A stretch of DNA of 64,000 nucleotides. It comes from Melioribacteraceae bacterium. GTDB taxonomy: Bacteria; Bacteroidota; Ignavibacteria; Ignavibacteriales; Melioribacteraceae. The position numbers and the translations under genes were made by a program. The stretch lies in NCBI GenBank assembly GCA_021739765.1, contig JAIPBD010000020.1, forward strand, positions 1 through 64,000, in the 5' to 3' direction. Each line of letters starts with the position of its first letter. The stretch's first letter is position 1. The notes below the pieces were generated by a model that was given only the letters and a program-made list of their open reading frames with translations, searched no databases and was not told the origin of the DNA. Shown piece by piece: positions 26,602 through 34,536 of the stretch.

Positions 26602-28272
26602 ATGACCAAGCCATTTTTTGAATTAACTACATACAAACTTCCTCAAGATCGTGGAAAAACAGCCCGAATTTCACCGGTTCGTCGCGATTTGCCCCGGAAT
26701 ACAGCTAACGTACGTTTCGATGTTTACGATTACGAAACAATGTTTAACGATGAGGGGACGAAAAAAATAATCCGTGAAGGGAACACAATCGGTTGTTTTT
26801 ATATTGAGTCACCCGGAATGCGTTCGCTTCTCAAAAAATTGGATTGCGACACATTTGAAATGCTTACCGCAGCCAGCTCGGTTATTCGTCCCGGAGTTGC
26901 CGAAAGCGGAATGATGCAGGAGTTTATTGAGCGGCACAAAAACCCAACGCGCAGAAAATATCTCGTTCCCGAAATGGAAAAATATCTCGGCGAAACTTAC
27001 GGTGTTATGATTTACCAGGAAGATGTAATAAAAGTAGCTCATCACATCGCCGGATTAACTTTGGAAGAAGCCGATTTACTTCGCCGTGCAATGAGCGGTA
27101 AAATGAGATCGCACTCGGCAATGAAACAAATCGGCGAACGATTTTTTTCTTCGTGCGAAGAAAAGGGATTAACAAAACCAATCGCGAAGGAACTTTGGCG
27201 GCAGATTGAATCGTTTGCCGGATATGCTTTCTGCAAAGCTCACAGCGCTTCGTTTGCTTTGCTTTCGTTTCAAGTCGCTTATCTCAAAGTTCACTTTCCC
27301 GCCGAATTTATGGCGAGCGTTCTCAGTAACAGAGGCGGTTATTATTCGGCGGCGGTTTATGTTCAGGAAGCAAAACGACTCGGTTTAAAAGTACGACTCC
27401 CGTCAATAAATTCCGGTATTTACGAATACATAGGCGAAGGGAGGGAAATTATAATCGGTTTCCTGGCCGTGAAAGGGCTCTCGCATAAGTCGGTTGAAAA
27501 GATAGTACACGAGCGAGATGAAAACGGTAAATATGTTTCCCTCGCCGATTTTTTGATACGCACGAAACTTGGTCCCGAAGAAACAACTTTACTAATAAAA
27601 TGCGGCGCTATGGATTGCCTTAAACAAACCCGTCCGACATTAATGCGTTTACTTGATATATATTTAAAGCATCGCCATCTACTGGATGAAAGTTATAACG
27701 ACCTTTTCGTTGCGGATACTTTTGATCTTGAGAATAAAGTATTAACCAAGAAACAATACAGCATCGAAGAAATTTGTTCGATAGAATTCCGGACCTTTGG
27801 TTATATGGTTACCCGGCATCCGTTGCACTTTTTCCCCGAAGCGGTTAATTCGGATAAAGTTATTAAAGCTGTTGATATGCAAAAACACGACGGCAGAAAA
27901 GTGTTGATGGTTGGCTGGTTTATGACTTCCAAACGGATCAAAACTAAAAAAGGGGATATAATGAAATTCCTTTCACTCGAAGATTTAACCGGAACATTCG
28001 AAGCGGTGATTTTCCCACGAGTATATCAGAAGTACGCGGAGCTTACTTTATCGATGGGCCCATATTTAGTTGAAGGAAAGGTTGATTATAAAGGAGGCAG
28101 TAATATAGTCGTTGAAAGAATGAAAGTACTTTCCGCCAAAGAGATAAAATCAATCGATCAAAAAGACAGCTCGGAAAACAATTACTTCGGAGATGTGGAG
28201 AAAATAAGCGAAGAAGAATTTTACATCGTTAAATCGCTTGATAAAGAAAAACTGAAAAGGGCTTATTTATAA
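26602..28272 (+). CDS. C-terminal half of a DNA polymerase III alpha (DnaE)-like protein, lacking PHP and palm domains
   Basis: From about residue 45 the sequence is clearly DnaE: REGNTIGCFYIESPGMRSLL and RPGVAESGMMQEFI, then YGVMIYQEDVIKVAH, EEADLLRRAMSGK, FAGYAFCKAHSASFALLSFQ and YLKVHFPAEFMASVLSN. HhH and OB-fold regions follow (FLSLEDLTGTFEAVIFP). These are the fingers and C-terminal parts. The PHP domain and the palm with the catalytic aspartates are absent: a full protein has about 1000 residues or more, this one 556. The first 30 residues are not DnaE-like. The coding frame is intact and not decayed, so it may be expressed, but it cannot polymerise DNA by itself. Related full-length proteins are SOS-induced error-prone DnaE2 in other lineages. 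Confidence 0.85.
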   Translation: MTKPFFELTTYKLPQDRGKTARISPVRRDLPRNTANVRFDVYDYETMFNDEGTKKIIREGNTIGCFYIESPGMRSLLKKLDCDTFEMLTAASSVIRPGVAESGMMQEFIERHKNPTRRKYLVPEMEKYLGETYGVMIYQEDVIKVAHHIAGLTLEEADLLRRAMSGKMRSHSAMKQIGERFFSSCEEKGLTKPIAKELWRQIESFAGYAFCKAHSASFALLSFQVAYLKVHFPAEFMASVLSNRGGYYSAAVYVQEAKRLGLKVRLPSINSGIYEYIGEGREIIIGFLAVKGLSHKSVEKIVHERDENGKYVSLADFLIRTKLGPEETTLLIKCGAMDCLKQTRPTLMRLLDIYLKHRHLLDESYNDLFVADTFDLENKVLTKKQYSIEEICSIEFRTFGYMVTRHPLHFFPEAVNSDKVIKAVDMQKHDGRKVLMVGWFMTSKRIKTKKGDIMKFLSLEDLTGTFEAVIFPRVYQKYAELTLSMGPYLVEGKVDYKGGSNIVVERMKVLSAKEIKSIDQKDSSENNYFGDVEKISEEEFYIVKSLDKEKLKRAYL

Positions 28273-28315
28273 AAACCATGATGAAAATATTAGTATCAAT
28301 AGTATCGTTATAAAG

Positions 28316-28387
28316 TTAATTGATAGTCGAGCCGATATAAAATCGTTCGTTTTTCTTGCTTTGAAGAATGTAGGTGAAGAAATGCAT
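28316..28387 (-). pseudogene. Truncated third copy of the GIY-YIG gene
   Basis: Reading the minus strand from the ATG at 28387, a 23-residue peptide, MHFFTYILQSKKNERFYIGS plus TIN, stops at 28316. It parallels the start of the two intact GIY-YIG genes upstream (MLFFTYILRSKKSDRFYIGS). The remainder is lost. Confidence 0.75.
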
Positions 28388-28419
28388 TTTTGAACTTTCT
28401 AGAAAGTTGTCGGGACACG

Positions 28420-28671
28420 CTATGTTGCACTGCTAATCAAATTTAGAATAAATTTTCTGCTTTTCATTTTTTTGATTTTCATCTCAAATTGAGTGGCCTC
28501 AATTTTGGAATCGAATTCTTTTGAATAAACTAATTCCCATGGTTTACCGGAACGAGTAGATTGGGTTTGTCCGGCATTGTGTTCATTAACTCTTCGTTCG
28601 AGGTTGTTTGTTGAGCCAATGTAAAACCTATCGCTCTTTTTGCTTCTTATGATGTAAGTAAAAAACAGCAT
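28420..28671 (-). CDS. GIY-YIG nuclease-family protein, copy 1
   Basis: This 83-residue single-domain protein of the UPF0213 type starts MLFFTYIIRSKKSDRFYIGS, with the two motif halves TYI and YIGST-NNLERRVNEHNAG. The active-site tyrosines, the Arg of ERRV and a downstream glutamate (YSKEFDSKIEATQFE) are kept. Such proteins are small nucleases of unclear role. It is nearly identical to the gene at 28747-28998, from which it is separated by a tRNA-Pro relic. This points to recent tandem duplication. Confidence 0.88.
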   Translation of the reverse strand: MLFFTYIIRSKKSDRFYIGSTNNLERRVNEHNAGQTQSTRSGKPWELVYSKEFDSKIEATQFEMKIKKMKSRKFILNLISSAT

Positions 28672-28697
28672 AAATGAAGAATAGATAGATGAATAGT

Positions 28698-28760
28698 CGG
28701 GGTGATAGGATTTGAACCTACGGCCTTCCCGACGCGTCGGGACACGCTATGTTGCACCGC
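28698..28760 (-). pseudogene. tRNA-Pro relic between the two GIY-YIG genes
   Basis: The 3' portion (T arm, acceptor strand and flank, about 28698-28726) is identical to the intact tRNA-Pro at 29024-29097. The anticodon arm is replaced by a perfect 12-bp palindrome, ccgacgcgtcgg (28730-28741), and only traces of the D arm remain. It cannot fold as a working tRNA. Confidence 0.75.
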
Positions 28761-28998
28761 TAATCAAATTTAGAATAAATTTTCTGCTTTTCATTTTTTT
28801 GATTTTCATCTCAAATTGAGTGGCCTCAATTTTGGAATCGAATTCTTTTGAATAAACTAATTCCCATGGTTTACCGGAACGAGTAGAATGGGTTTGTCCG
28901 GCATTGTGTTCATTAACTCTTCGTTCGAGGTTGTTTGTTGAGCCAATGTAAAACCTATCGCTCTTTTTGCTTCTTAGGATGTAAGTAAAAAACAGCAT
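28747..28998 (-). CDS. GIY-YIG nuclease-family protein, copy 2
   Basis: This is another 83-residue protein with the same motifs as copy 1, differing by only a few residues (TYIL for TYII, TQTHST for TQTQST, ISGAT for ISSAT at the end). The frame runs open to 29142, but that extension merely translates the antisense-free tRNA-Pro gene (GVAQSGSVLRSGRRGRRF), so I start at ATG 28998. It begins 26 bases past the tRNA 3' end, exactly as copy 1 follows the tRNA relic, so tRNA plus gene is the duplicated unit. Confidence 0.88.
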   Translation of the reverse strand: MLFFTYILRSKKSDRFYIGSTNNLERRVNEHNAGQTHSTRSGKPWELVYSKEFDSKIEATQFEMKIKKMKSRKFILNLISGAT

Positions 28999-29023
28999 AA
29001 ATGAAGAATAGATAGATGAATAG

Positions 29024-29097
29024 TCGGGGTGATAGGATTTGAACCTACGGCCTCTTCGTCCCGAACGAAGCACGCTACCGGACTGCGCCACACCCCG
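29024..29097 (-). tRNA. tRNA-Pro (anticodon CGG)
   Basis: The 74 bases on the minus strand fold as a cloverleaf. The acceptor is CGGGGTG with CACCCCG, the anticodon stem CTTCG with CGAAG encloses loop TTCGGGA (anticodon CGG), the T arm holds GGTTCAAAT, and the discriminator is A. The CCA end is not encoded. It is the intact member of the tandem tRNA/GIY-YIG array. Confidence 0.93.
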
Positions 29098-29121
29098 AAA
29101 AAACAAAAAACAAAAAAAACA

Positions 29122-29203
29122 ACGGTTCAGCATCGAAACCAACGACCTTCCCGATTACGACCGGGATACGCGAACAGGCTGTGCTGTACCCCAATTTACA
29201 ACG
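29122..29203 (-). pseudogene. tRNA-like relic upstream of tRNA-Pro
   Basis: The minus strand shows a D-arm-like AGCACAGCCTGTTCGCG, an anticodon-arm-like segment with TCGTAA (Thr-CGT-like) between CCCG and CGGG, and a GGTCGTTGGTTTCGA T-arm start. The final segment GCTGAACC does not pair with the GGGGTAC acceptor. It therefore appears to be a tRNA whose 3' end was replaced, or a chimera. Conservative reading: non-functional remnant. Confidence 0.4.
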
Positions 29204-29401
29204 ACAAAATATAGGAAAAAAGCTTTAAAAAAGTGTAAAATTGAATTGGTTTACCCAAAGTATGCTAAGTCATTGTTATAAAATAATTTAGAAAAGTTTA
29301 CCTCATATGTTGATTGTTATATCTTTTTTCCTTAAAATCGTTGTGACAAAAAAGCTTAATGCACAAAATACTTAAATGAGGAAATTAACATAGAGGCGAA
29401 A

Positions 29402-30526
29402 ATGAAAAAGATTCTGATGATCTTTTCACTCATAACACTGCTGTTCCTACCGCAGGAAATAAGATCCCAAGCTTACGAAACAAGTTGGACGCTTAATTTT
29501 GGGGCTACTTACCCCAGAATGATTAGTACTAACGCAGAACCGGATTTTTTGAATTATGGAGTTTATGCCGGAATTCAAAAGAATTTTAGCGAATCAGTCG
29601 GTTTTCGATGGACCGGACGATACTTACAAACATTTAACAGTATCGGAGGCTCGACACGAGATATTACGATCATGATTGGTCAAGCGAACCTCATTTATAA
29701 ATTTGCCCCGTATGATCAAATAACACCTTATTTGCAGATCGGTGGTGGAGGATTCTTATCAACTGTTACGAATGTAGATGCCGGAAGACCCAATGATGCA
29801 ATCTTAGATTTTTTCCTTGATTTAGGTGCCGGAATGGAATTCAAGTTATGGCCGCGATTCTCATTTAACGCGGAGGTCTCGTTTCAGTCTGGTCAAAGCC
29901 AGTACATGGATGGAAGCCCCGGAACAGGTTTGGGTGGAATTTTAGGTCAGAATGCGGATACTTGGGCTACATTGGATGTAGGCTGGGTTTGGTATTTTTC
30001 TACAGGGGATTCTGCAATGCCTGCTAACGTAATGTATGCCGGAATTAGGGACGCGGAAATACCCGATCCGGTTGATTATGACAGAATTGAACAGATTGTT
30101 AAAGATAACGTACCAAGAGAAGTAATTAAAGAAGTAGTTGTTCCTGTCGAAAAAGAAAGTGATGCGTCATCAAGAATGAGTTCTGATGATAACTGGGTTT
30201 TGGTTGGATTAAATTATGACTTTGGAAGTGCGAGATTAAGTCAAGAAGCATATCCGATTCTATTCCATGCCGCATTAGTTATGCTCAAAAATCCCGATAT
30301 GAAAGTTGAAATACAAGGTCACACGGACAATATTGGTTCGGAAAAGTACAATCAGAAACTTTCGTTGGATAGAGCAAAGGCCGTTAAGAACTATTTAATA
30401 GCCCGAGGCGTTGATGCTCGGAGAATGCAAGTTGTCGGTTATGGCTCAAAATTCCCGATTGCAGATAATAAAACAGCAGTTGGCAGATCAATGAATCGAA
30501 GAATTGAATTTAAAACTCTCAATTAA
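29402..30526 (+). CDS. OmpA-family outer-membrane protein
   Basis: A signal peptide (about residues 1-22, ending EIRSQ) leads into an eight-strand-type barrel (TSWTLNFGATYPRM to WYFSTGDS, about 25-205). A linker with KEVVVPVEKE follows, then a C-terminal OmpA peptidoglycan-binding domain from about residue 265: NYDFGSARLSQEAYPIL, EIQGHTDNIGSEKYNQKLS and DRAKAVKNYLIARGV, with the conserved Asp and Arg pair (NRRIEF at the end). It should tie the outer membrane to the cell wall. It is monocistronic, in front of the pyr operon leader. Confidence 0.94.
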   Translation: MKKILMIFSLITLLFLPQEIRSQAYETSWTLNFGATYPRMISTNAEPDFLNYGVYAGIQKNFSESVGFRWTGRYLQTFNSIGGSTRDITIMIGQANLIYKFAPYDQITPYLQIGGGGFLSTVTNVDAGRPNDAILDFFLDLGAGMEFKLWPRFSFNAEVSFQSGQSQYMDGSPGTGLGGILGQNADTWATLDVGWVWYFSTGDSAMPANVMYAGIRDAEIPDPVDYDRIEQIVKDNVPREVIKEVVVPVEKESDASSRMSSDDNWVLVGLNYDFGSARLSQEAYPILFHAALVMLKNPDMKVEIQGHTDNIGSEKYNQKLSLDRAKAVKNYLIARGVDARRMQVVGYGSKFPIADNKTAVGRSMNRRIEFKTLN

Positions 30527-30602
30527 TTTAAAATGTGTGAGAAAAAATTTGTGATTTGAAATCAGATGACATAACTTTGGTGTAAATATTTCCTTTAACT
30601 TT

Positions 30603-30623
30603 ATCCGGAGAGATAATAAGGAT
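30603..30623 (+). promoter_or_regulatory. Candidate PyrR-binding loop in the pyr leader RNA
   Basis: atccggagagataataaggat has a short ATCC/GGAT stem and the loop motif CCGGAGAG, which resembles the PyrR recognition sequence (tcc-n-gagag ... gga) described in Bacillus. It lies 29 bases before the terminator and next to pyrR itself, as expected for autoregulated attenuation. Motif recognition is by eye only. Confidence 0.5.
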
Positions 30624-30660
30624 GCTTAAATTTACAAACAAAATTTTGGAGAACCTCTAA
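30622..30660 (+). CDS. 12-codon leader peptide in the pyr attenuator
   Basis: The frame reads MLKFTNKILENL and then stops. GGAGAGA at 30607-30613 is a ribosome-binding candidate eight bases upstream. The stop codon falls inside the 5' arm of the pyr terminator (30652-30664), so a translating ribosome would interfere with folding. It may also be a chance frame. Confidence 0.4.
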   Translation: MLKFTNKILENL

Positions 30661-30685
30661 GACCTTTGGTCTTAGAGGTTTTTTT
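30652..30685 (+). terminator. pyr operon attenuator/terminator
   Basis: A perfect 13-bp stem, aacctctaagacc (30652-30664) with ggtcttagaggtt (30668-30680), has a TTT loop and is followed by TTTTT. It ends five bases before the pyrR ATG. The only ribosome-binding candidate of pyrR, agagg (30674-30678), is buried in the 3' arm, so the hairpin could block both transcription and translation. Confidence 0.9.
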
Positions 30686-30690
30686 ATGCC

Positions 30691-31239
30691 ATGAAAGTAA
30701 AAGCAGAATTAATGAACGAAAATGACGTTCAAAGAACTATCACAAGACTATCCCACGAAATTATTGAACGAAACAAAGGTTGCGATAATATAGTTTTGAT
30801 CGGGATGAAAACACGCGGGGAATTCCTCGCTAATCGAATCCATAAAAAAATTAAAGAAATTGACGGAACCGAAACACCCCTCGGAAGTTTGGATGTTACA
30901 CTTTACCGAGATGATTTTAGAACCCGCCTCAAACAACCCGAAATTGGCGTTACCGAAATCACGTTTGATATTAATGAAAAGGATATAATTCTTATTGATG
31001 ATGTTCTTTATACCGGACGTACAGTCCGAGGAGCATTGGACGCATTAATGGATCTTGGCCGCCCGAGTACGATTCAGCTTTGTATACTTTTGGATCGTGG
31101 ACATCGGGAACTGCCGATTCGGGCAGATTTTGTTGGAAAAAACGTTCCTACTTCAATAAACGAAGAAGTTAAAGTAAAAATGAATGAAGTTGACGGCGAA
31201 GATGCCGTTTATCTAATAGATATTTCAGACGATAACTAA
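30691..31239 (+). CDS. pyrR: Bifunctional pyr operon regulator / uracil phosphoribosyltransferase
   Basis: PyrR binds UMP and pyr leader RNA and can also make UMP from uracil and PRPP. The PRPP loop IILIDDVLYTGRTVR lies at about residues 90-104. KAELMNENDVQRTITRLSHE, IGMKTRGEFLA and ILLDRGHRELPIRADFVGKN match the family over its whole 182 residues. It is the first gene of pyrR-pyrB-pyrC, placed directly behind the attenuator it probably controls, with 12 bases to pyrB. Confidence 0.95.
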   Translation: MKVKAELMNENDVQRTITRLSHEIIERNKGCDNIVLIGMKTRGEFLANRIHKKIKEIDGTETPLGSLDVTLYRDDFRTRLKQPEIGVTEITFDINEKDIILIDDVLYTGRTVRGALDALMDLGRPSTIQLCILLDRGHRELPIRADFVGKNVPTSINEEVKVKMNEVDGEDAVYLIDISDDN

Positions 31240-31251
31240 AGAGTGTAATTT

Positions 31252-32172
31252 ATGTCATTATCAAGCAGGCATTTACTAGGTTTATACAATGTACCAAAAG
31301 AAGATATTCAATTAATTTTGGATACGGCTGTTACTTTTAGAGAAGTGATGGAAAGACCAATTAAAAAGGTACCGACACTTCAAGGTAAAACTATTGTAAA
31401 TCTTTTCTTTGAAAATTCAACACGAACTCGAATTTCTTTCGAGCTCGCTCAGAAAAGACTTTCAGCGGATACCGTGAATTTTTCAACATCAACAAGCAGT
31501 ACGAAAAAGGGTGAAACTTTTAAAGATACCGTAAAAAACATCGAAGCGATGAAAGTTGATATGATTGTCGTTAGGCATCAATCAGCCGGAGTGCCTAAGT
31601 TTTTGACCCAATTCTCCGACGCAAATATTATTAACGCGGGGGATGGACAACATGAGCATCCGACACAAGCATTGCTGGATATGTATTCAATCCGAGAAAA
31701 ATTAGGGAAGTTAGCCGGATTAAAAGTTTGTATAGTTGGCGATATCGCTCATAGCAGAGTCGCCAGATCAAACATTTATGGATTAAAAGCCATGGGTGCC
31801 GAAGTCTCGGTTTGTGGTCCGACAACTATGATTCCAAGAGGAATCGAAAACATGGGTGTAAAAATTTACAATCGCATCGATGACGCTATCAAAAACAGCG
31901 ATGTTCTTAACGTTCTCAGAATTCAACTCGAACGTAAGGCTGGGACTTCAATTCCTTCTCTGAGAGAATATCATAATTTCTTCGGAGTTACGGAAGAGAG
32001 GTTGGCAAAGAAAGAAGGGGAAATCTTAATTCTGCATCCGGGACCCATCAACCGAGGGGTCGAAATTTCAAGTGAAGTGGCAGACGGACCGAACCAGGTG
32101 ATCTTGAATCAAGTTGCGAACGGTGTTGCTATCAGAATGGCTGTTTTATATTTATTAGGAACTCAGAACTAG
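31252..32172 (+). CDS. pyrB: Aspartate carbamoyltransferase catalytic subunit
   Basis: The enzyme joins carbamoyl phosphate to aspartate, the committed step of pyrimidine synthesis. The carbamoyl-phosphate site FFENSTRTR lies at about residues 53-61, then STKKGET with the lysine from the neighbouring subunit, and HPTQALLD. The length of 306 residues is standard. The second gene of the operon, it is followed by pyrC after seven bases. No pyrI regulatory chain is seen, consistent with control through PyrR. Confidence 0.97.
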   Translation: MSLSSRHLLGLYNVPKEDIQLILDTAVTFREVMERPIKKVPTLQGKTIVNLFFENSTRTRISFELAQKRLSADTVNFSTSTSSTKKGETFKDTVKNIEAMKVDMIVVRHQSAGVPKFLTQFSDANIINAGDGQHEHPTQALLDMYSIREKLGKLAGLKVCIVGDIAHSRVARSNIYGLKAMGAEVSVCGPTTMIPRGIENMGVKIYNRIDDAIKNSDVLNVLRIQLERKAGTSIPSLREYHNFFGVTEERLAKKEGEILILHPGPINRGVEISSEVADGPNQVILNQVANGVAIRMAVLYLLGTQN

Positions 32173-32179
32173 AGGAAAA

Positions 32180-33469
32180 ATGAAAATATTATTAAAAAAT
32201 GTATCGTTATTAAATCCTGACCAAAAATTGGATAAAAAAGCGGACTTGCTGATCGAGAATGGAAAAATATCTGAAATTGGGTCGATAGAGTTAGATGAAA
32301 AAGATGGGAAAGTATTTGATTTGGAAGGGAATTATTGTGTGCCCGGTCTTTTTGATATGCACGTCCATCTGAGGGAGCCCGGTCGTGAGGATGAAGAGAC
32401 AATCGAAACGGGAAGTAACTCGGCGGCTGCAGGCGGATTTACCGGAATAGCATGTATGCCCAATACCGATCCCGCTATCGATTCCGCTGAAATTGTCAGA
32501 TATATTATTGAGAAGGCGAGTCATCATCTTGTTGATGTTTATCCCATTGGAGCAGTCTCCAATGAAAGGAAGGGCGAAACATTAGCTCCGCTTCTTGAAC
32601 TTAGCAAAGCCGGTGCTGTAGCATTTTCCGATGATGGAGTCGCCGTTAAAACTTCTGATCTTTTAAGAAGCGCTCTGGAATATCTTAAAATGGTCGATGC
32701 ACCTTTAATTGAACATTGCGAGGATGAAGCTCTTGCGGATGGTGTTATGAACGAAGGTGCGGTTTCTACTGAATTGGGTGTTCCAGGCTTACCATCTGTA
32801 TCCGAAGATTTAATCGTAATGCGCGATGTGCTAATGGCAGAATATGTAGGTGGAAAAGTTCATATCGCTCACATCAGTACAAAAAATTCTGTGGAAATTG
32901 TTCGAAGCGCAAAATTAAAAGGAATTAAAGTAACGGCGGAAGTAACACCGCATCATTTCACATTAGTCGATGAATCCCTTCGTTCATACGATACAAATCT
33001 AAGGATGAATCCACCTCTTAGAACTCAAGAAGATGTTGATGCCATGATTGAGGGCTTAAAGGATGGCGCAATCGATGTAATTGCCAGCGATCATGCACCT
33101 CATTCTTTAGAGGAAAAAGAATATGAATTTATTTACGCACCAAATGGAATTCTCGGTTTAGAAACACAACTTGGAATTACCTTAAGCGAACTCTACCACA
33201 AGAAGCATCTTAGTCTTGCCGAAATTGTTGATAAATTATCTGTTAATCCGAGAAAAATTCTGGGATTACCGGTTCCTCAAATTAAAGTGGGTGAAATTGC
33301 AAATCTTACCGTTTTTAATCCGGATGAAATTTGGACTGTTGATGTGAAAAAATTCTTGTCAAAATCTAAAAATACTCCTTTCGATAAAAAATTATTGACC
33401 GGAAAACCAACACTTACGATAAATAACGGACAGATGTTTTCTCAAGGTAAATTCGAATCAATTGTATAA
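32180..33469 (+). CDS. pyrC: Dihydroorotase (type I)
   Basis: The zinc amidohydrolase cyclises carbamoyl aspartate to dihydroorotate. Metal-binding motifs HVHLREPG (near residue 60), IEHCED, HIAHIST, TPHHF and IASDHAPHS are all present. The 429-residue length and the DMHVHLREPGREDEETIETG segment mark the long type I class. It is the last of the three pyr genes here. The remaining steps (carA/B, pyrD, pyrE, pyrF) are elsewhere. Confidence 0.96.
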   Translation: MKILLKNVSLLNPDQKLDKKADLLIENGKISEIGSIELDEKDGKVFDLEGNYCVPGLFDMHVHLREPGREDEETIETGSNSAAAGGFTGIACMPNTDPAIDSAEIVRYIIEKASHHLVDVYPIGAVSNERKGETLAPLLELSKAGAVAFSDDGVAVKTSDLLRSALEYLKMVDAPLIEHCEDEALADGVMNEGAVSTELGVPGLPSVSEDLIVMRDVLMAEYVGGKVHIAHISTKNSVEIVRSAKLKGIKVTAEVTPHHFTLVDESLRSYDTNLRMNPPLRTQEDVDAMIEGLKDGAIDVIASDHAPHSLEEKEYEFIYAPNGILGLETQLGITLSELYHKKHLSLAEIVDKLSVNPRKILGLPVPQIKVGEIANLTVFNPDEIWTVDVKKFLSKSKNTPFDKKLLTGKPTLTINNGQMFSQGKFESIV

Positions 33470-33479
33470 TAAAATAGAC

Positions 33480-33517
33480 ACACTGTCGAAATCTTAATTC
33501 AAACATTTCGGCAGTGT
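33480..33517 (+). terminator. Hairpin after pyrC, possible terminator
   Basis: acactgtcgaaat (33480-33492) pairs with atttcggcagtgt (33505-33517) over 13 positions with one G-T. The sequence after it is only moderately T-rich, so termination is likely but weak. Confidence 0.6.
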
Positions 33518-33606
33518 AGCTGTTTCCTTCCATTTTAATCATTTTTGGAACATTTCGGTTTGGCATTCTACTTGATTTATTAATTGCAGATCAAATGGAG
33601 GATGTC

Positions 33607-34443
33607 ATGAAAAACATAATATCAAAATTAACAGTAATCATAAGCGTTTTATTATTAGCAACCGCTTGTGATGAGGATAGTTATTACTATTACGATAACG
33701 ATCCACCTTCACCACCAACCAATATCATTTCGATTACGGGAGATAACCGTGTAGATTTAGCATGGGATCATAGTCGAGAATCTGATGTTGCCGGATATAA
33801 TGTTTACTTTAGTTTCGATTTTAATGGAACATATGAATTGATAGGACACACCGAAGATAATTATTTTATCGATTTTGGTGCACAAAACGGAGAAACTTAT
33901 TATTACGCGGTTACATCTTATGATTTCAACAGCAATGAAAGCGAATTGAGTTATGATGTAGTTTACGATACGCCAAGACCCGAAGGATTTAATCAGGCAA
34001 TATTCGATTTTAGAAGATATCCAAACACATCTGGTTATTCGTTTGATGATTATATAGTGGTTTCTTTCGATGATATTGAAACTGATTTTTTCTTTGAAAA
34101 CTATGACGGCGTATTTTATTTGAATGTTTGGGATGATACTGATATCCAAGATGTCGGCTCAACACAAGATATATACGATGTCACCGTAGCTCCGGTAAGC
34201 GGATACGTTCCTTTAATTGAAGGGGACAATGTAAAATACGTCGAAGCCATTCCCGGACACACATACGTCGTGTGGACGTGGGACAACCACTTCGCTAAAA
34301 TCAGAATAGCTAGAATCACAAGCGAAAGAGTTGTATTTGATTGGGCATATCAGTTGATTGAGGGTGAAATAGAATTAAAACGAAGCGTAAAGAATGAAAA
34401 TCGACCGTTTGATAGTAAGAGTGTAAACATCAATTCAAGATGA
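33607..34443 (+). CDS. Lipoprotein with fibronectin type III domain
   Basis: A lipoprotein signal ends in the lipobox LLATAC, with the lipidated Cys at about residue 21. A fibronectin type III domain follows (PPSPPTNIISITGDNRVDLAW ... ETYYYAVTSYDFNSNESELS, about 32-118), then a 150-residue region rich in aromatic and acidic residues that I do not recognise. The start is ATG 33607: tggagg directly upstream is the ribosome-binding site, and the in-frame ATG at 33595 overlaps it. The protein probably sits on the outer membrane. Confidence 0.8.
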   Translation: MKNIISKLTVIISVLLLATACDEDSYYYYDNDPPSPPTNIISITGDNRVDLAWDHSRESDVAGYNVYFSFDFNGTYELIGHTEDNYFIDFGAQNGETYYYAVTSYDFNSNESELSYDVVYDTPRPEGFNQAIFDFRRYPNTSGYSFDDYIVVSFDDIETDFFFENYDGVFYLNVWDDTDIQDVGSTQDIYDVTVAPVSGYVPLIEGDNVKYVEAIPGHTYVVWTWDNHFAKIRIARITSERVVFDWAYQLIEGEIELKRSVKNENRPFDSKSVNINSR

Positions 34444-34465
34444 TGTTTATTGTCCCTCAGTTCAC

Positions 34466-34496
34466 AAAAGCATACCTATAAAGGGTATGCTTTTTT
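34466..34496 (+). terminator. Intrinsic terminator after the lipoprotein gene
   Basis: aaaagcatacc (34466-34476) pairs with ggtatgctttt (34484-34494), with TTTTTT running on. It lies 22 bases after the stop. Confidence 0.88.
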
Positions 34497-34536
34497 ATTA
34501 TTATATAACTATTTTGAATGAAATTATTAAAAACAA

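Noticed and set aside
28999-29142. N-terminal extension of the second GIY-YIG gene
   Set aside because: The added residues translate the tRNA-Pro gene; the internal ATG at 28998 matches the sister copy.
29029-29281. Two overlapping plus-strand frames over the tRNA region
   Set aside because: They are translations of the antisense of tRNA-Pro and of the tRNA-like relic, not genes.
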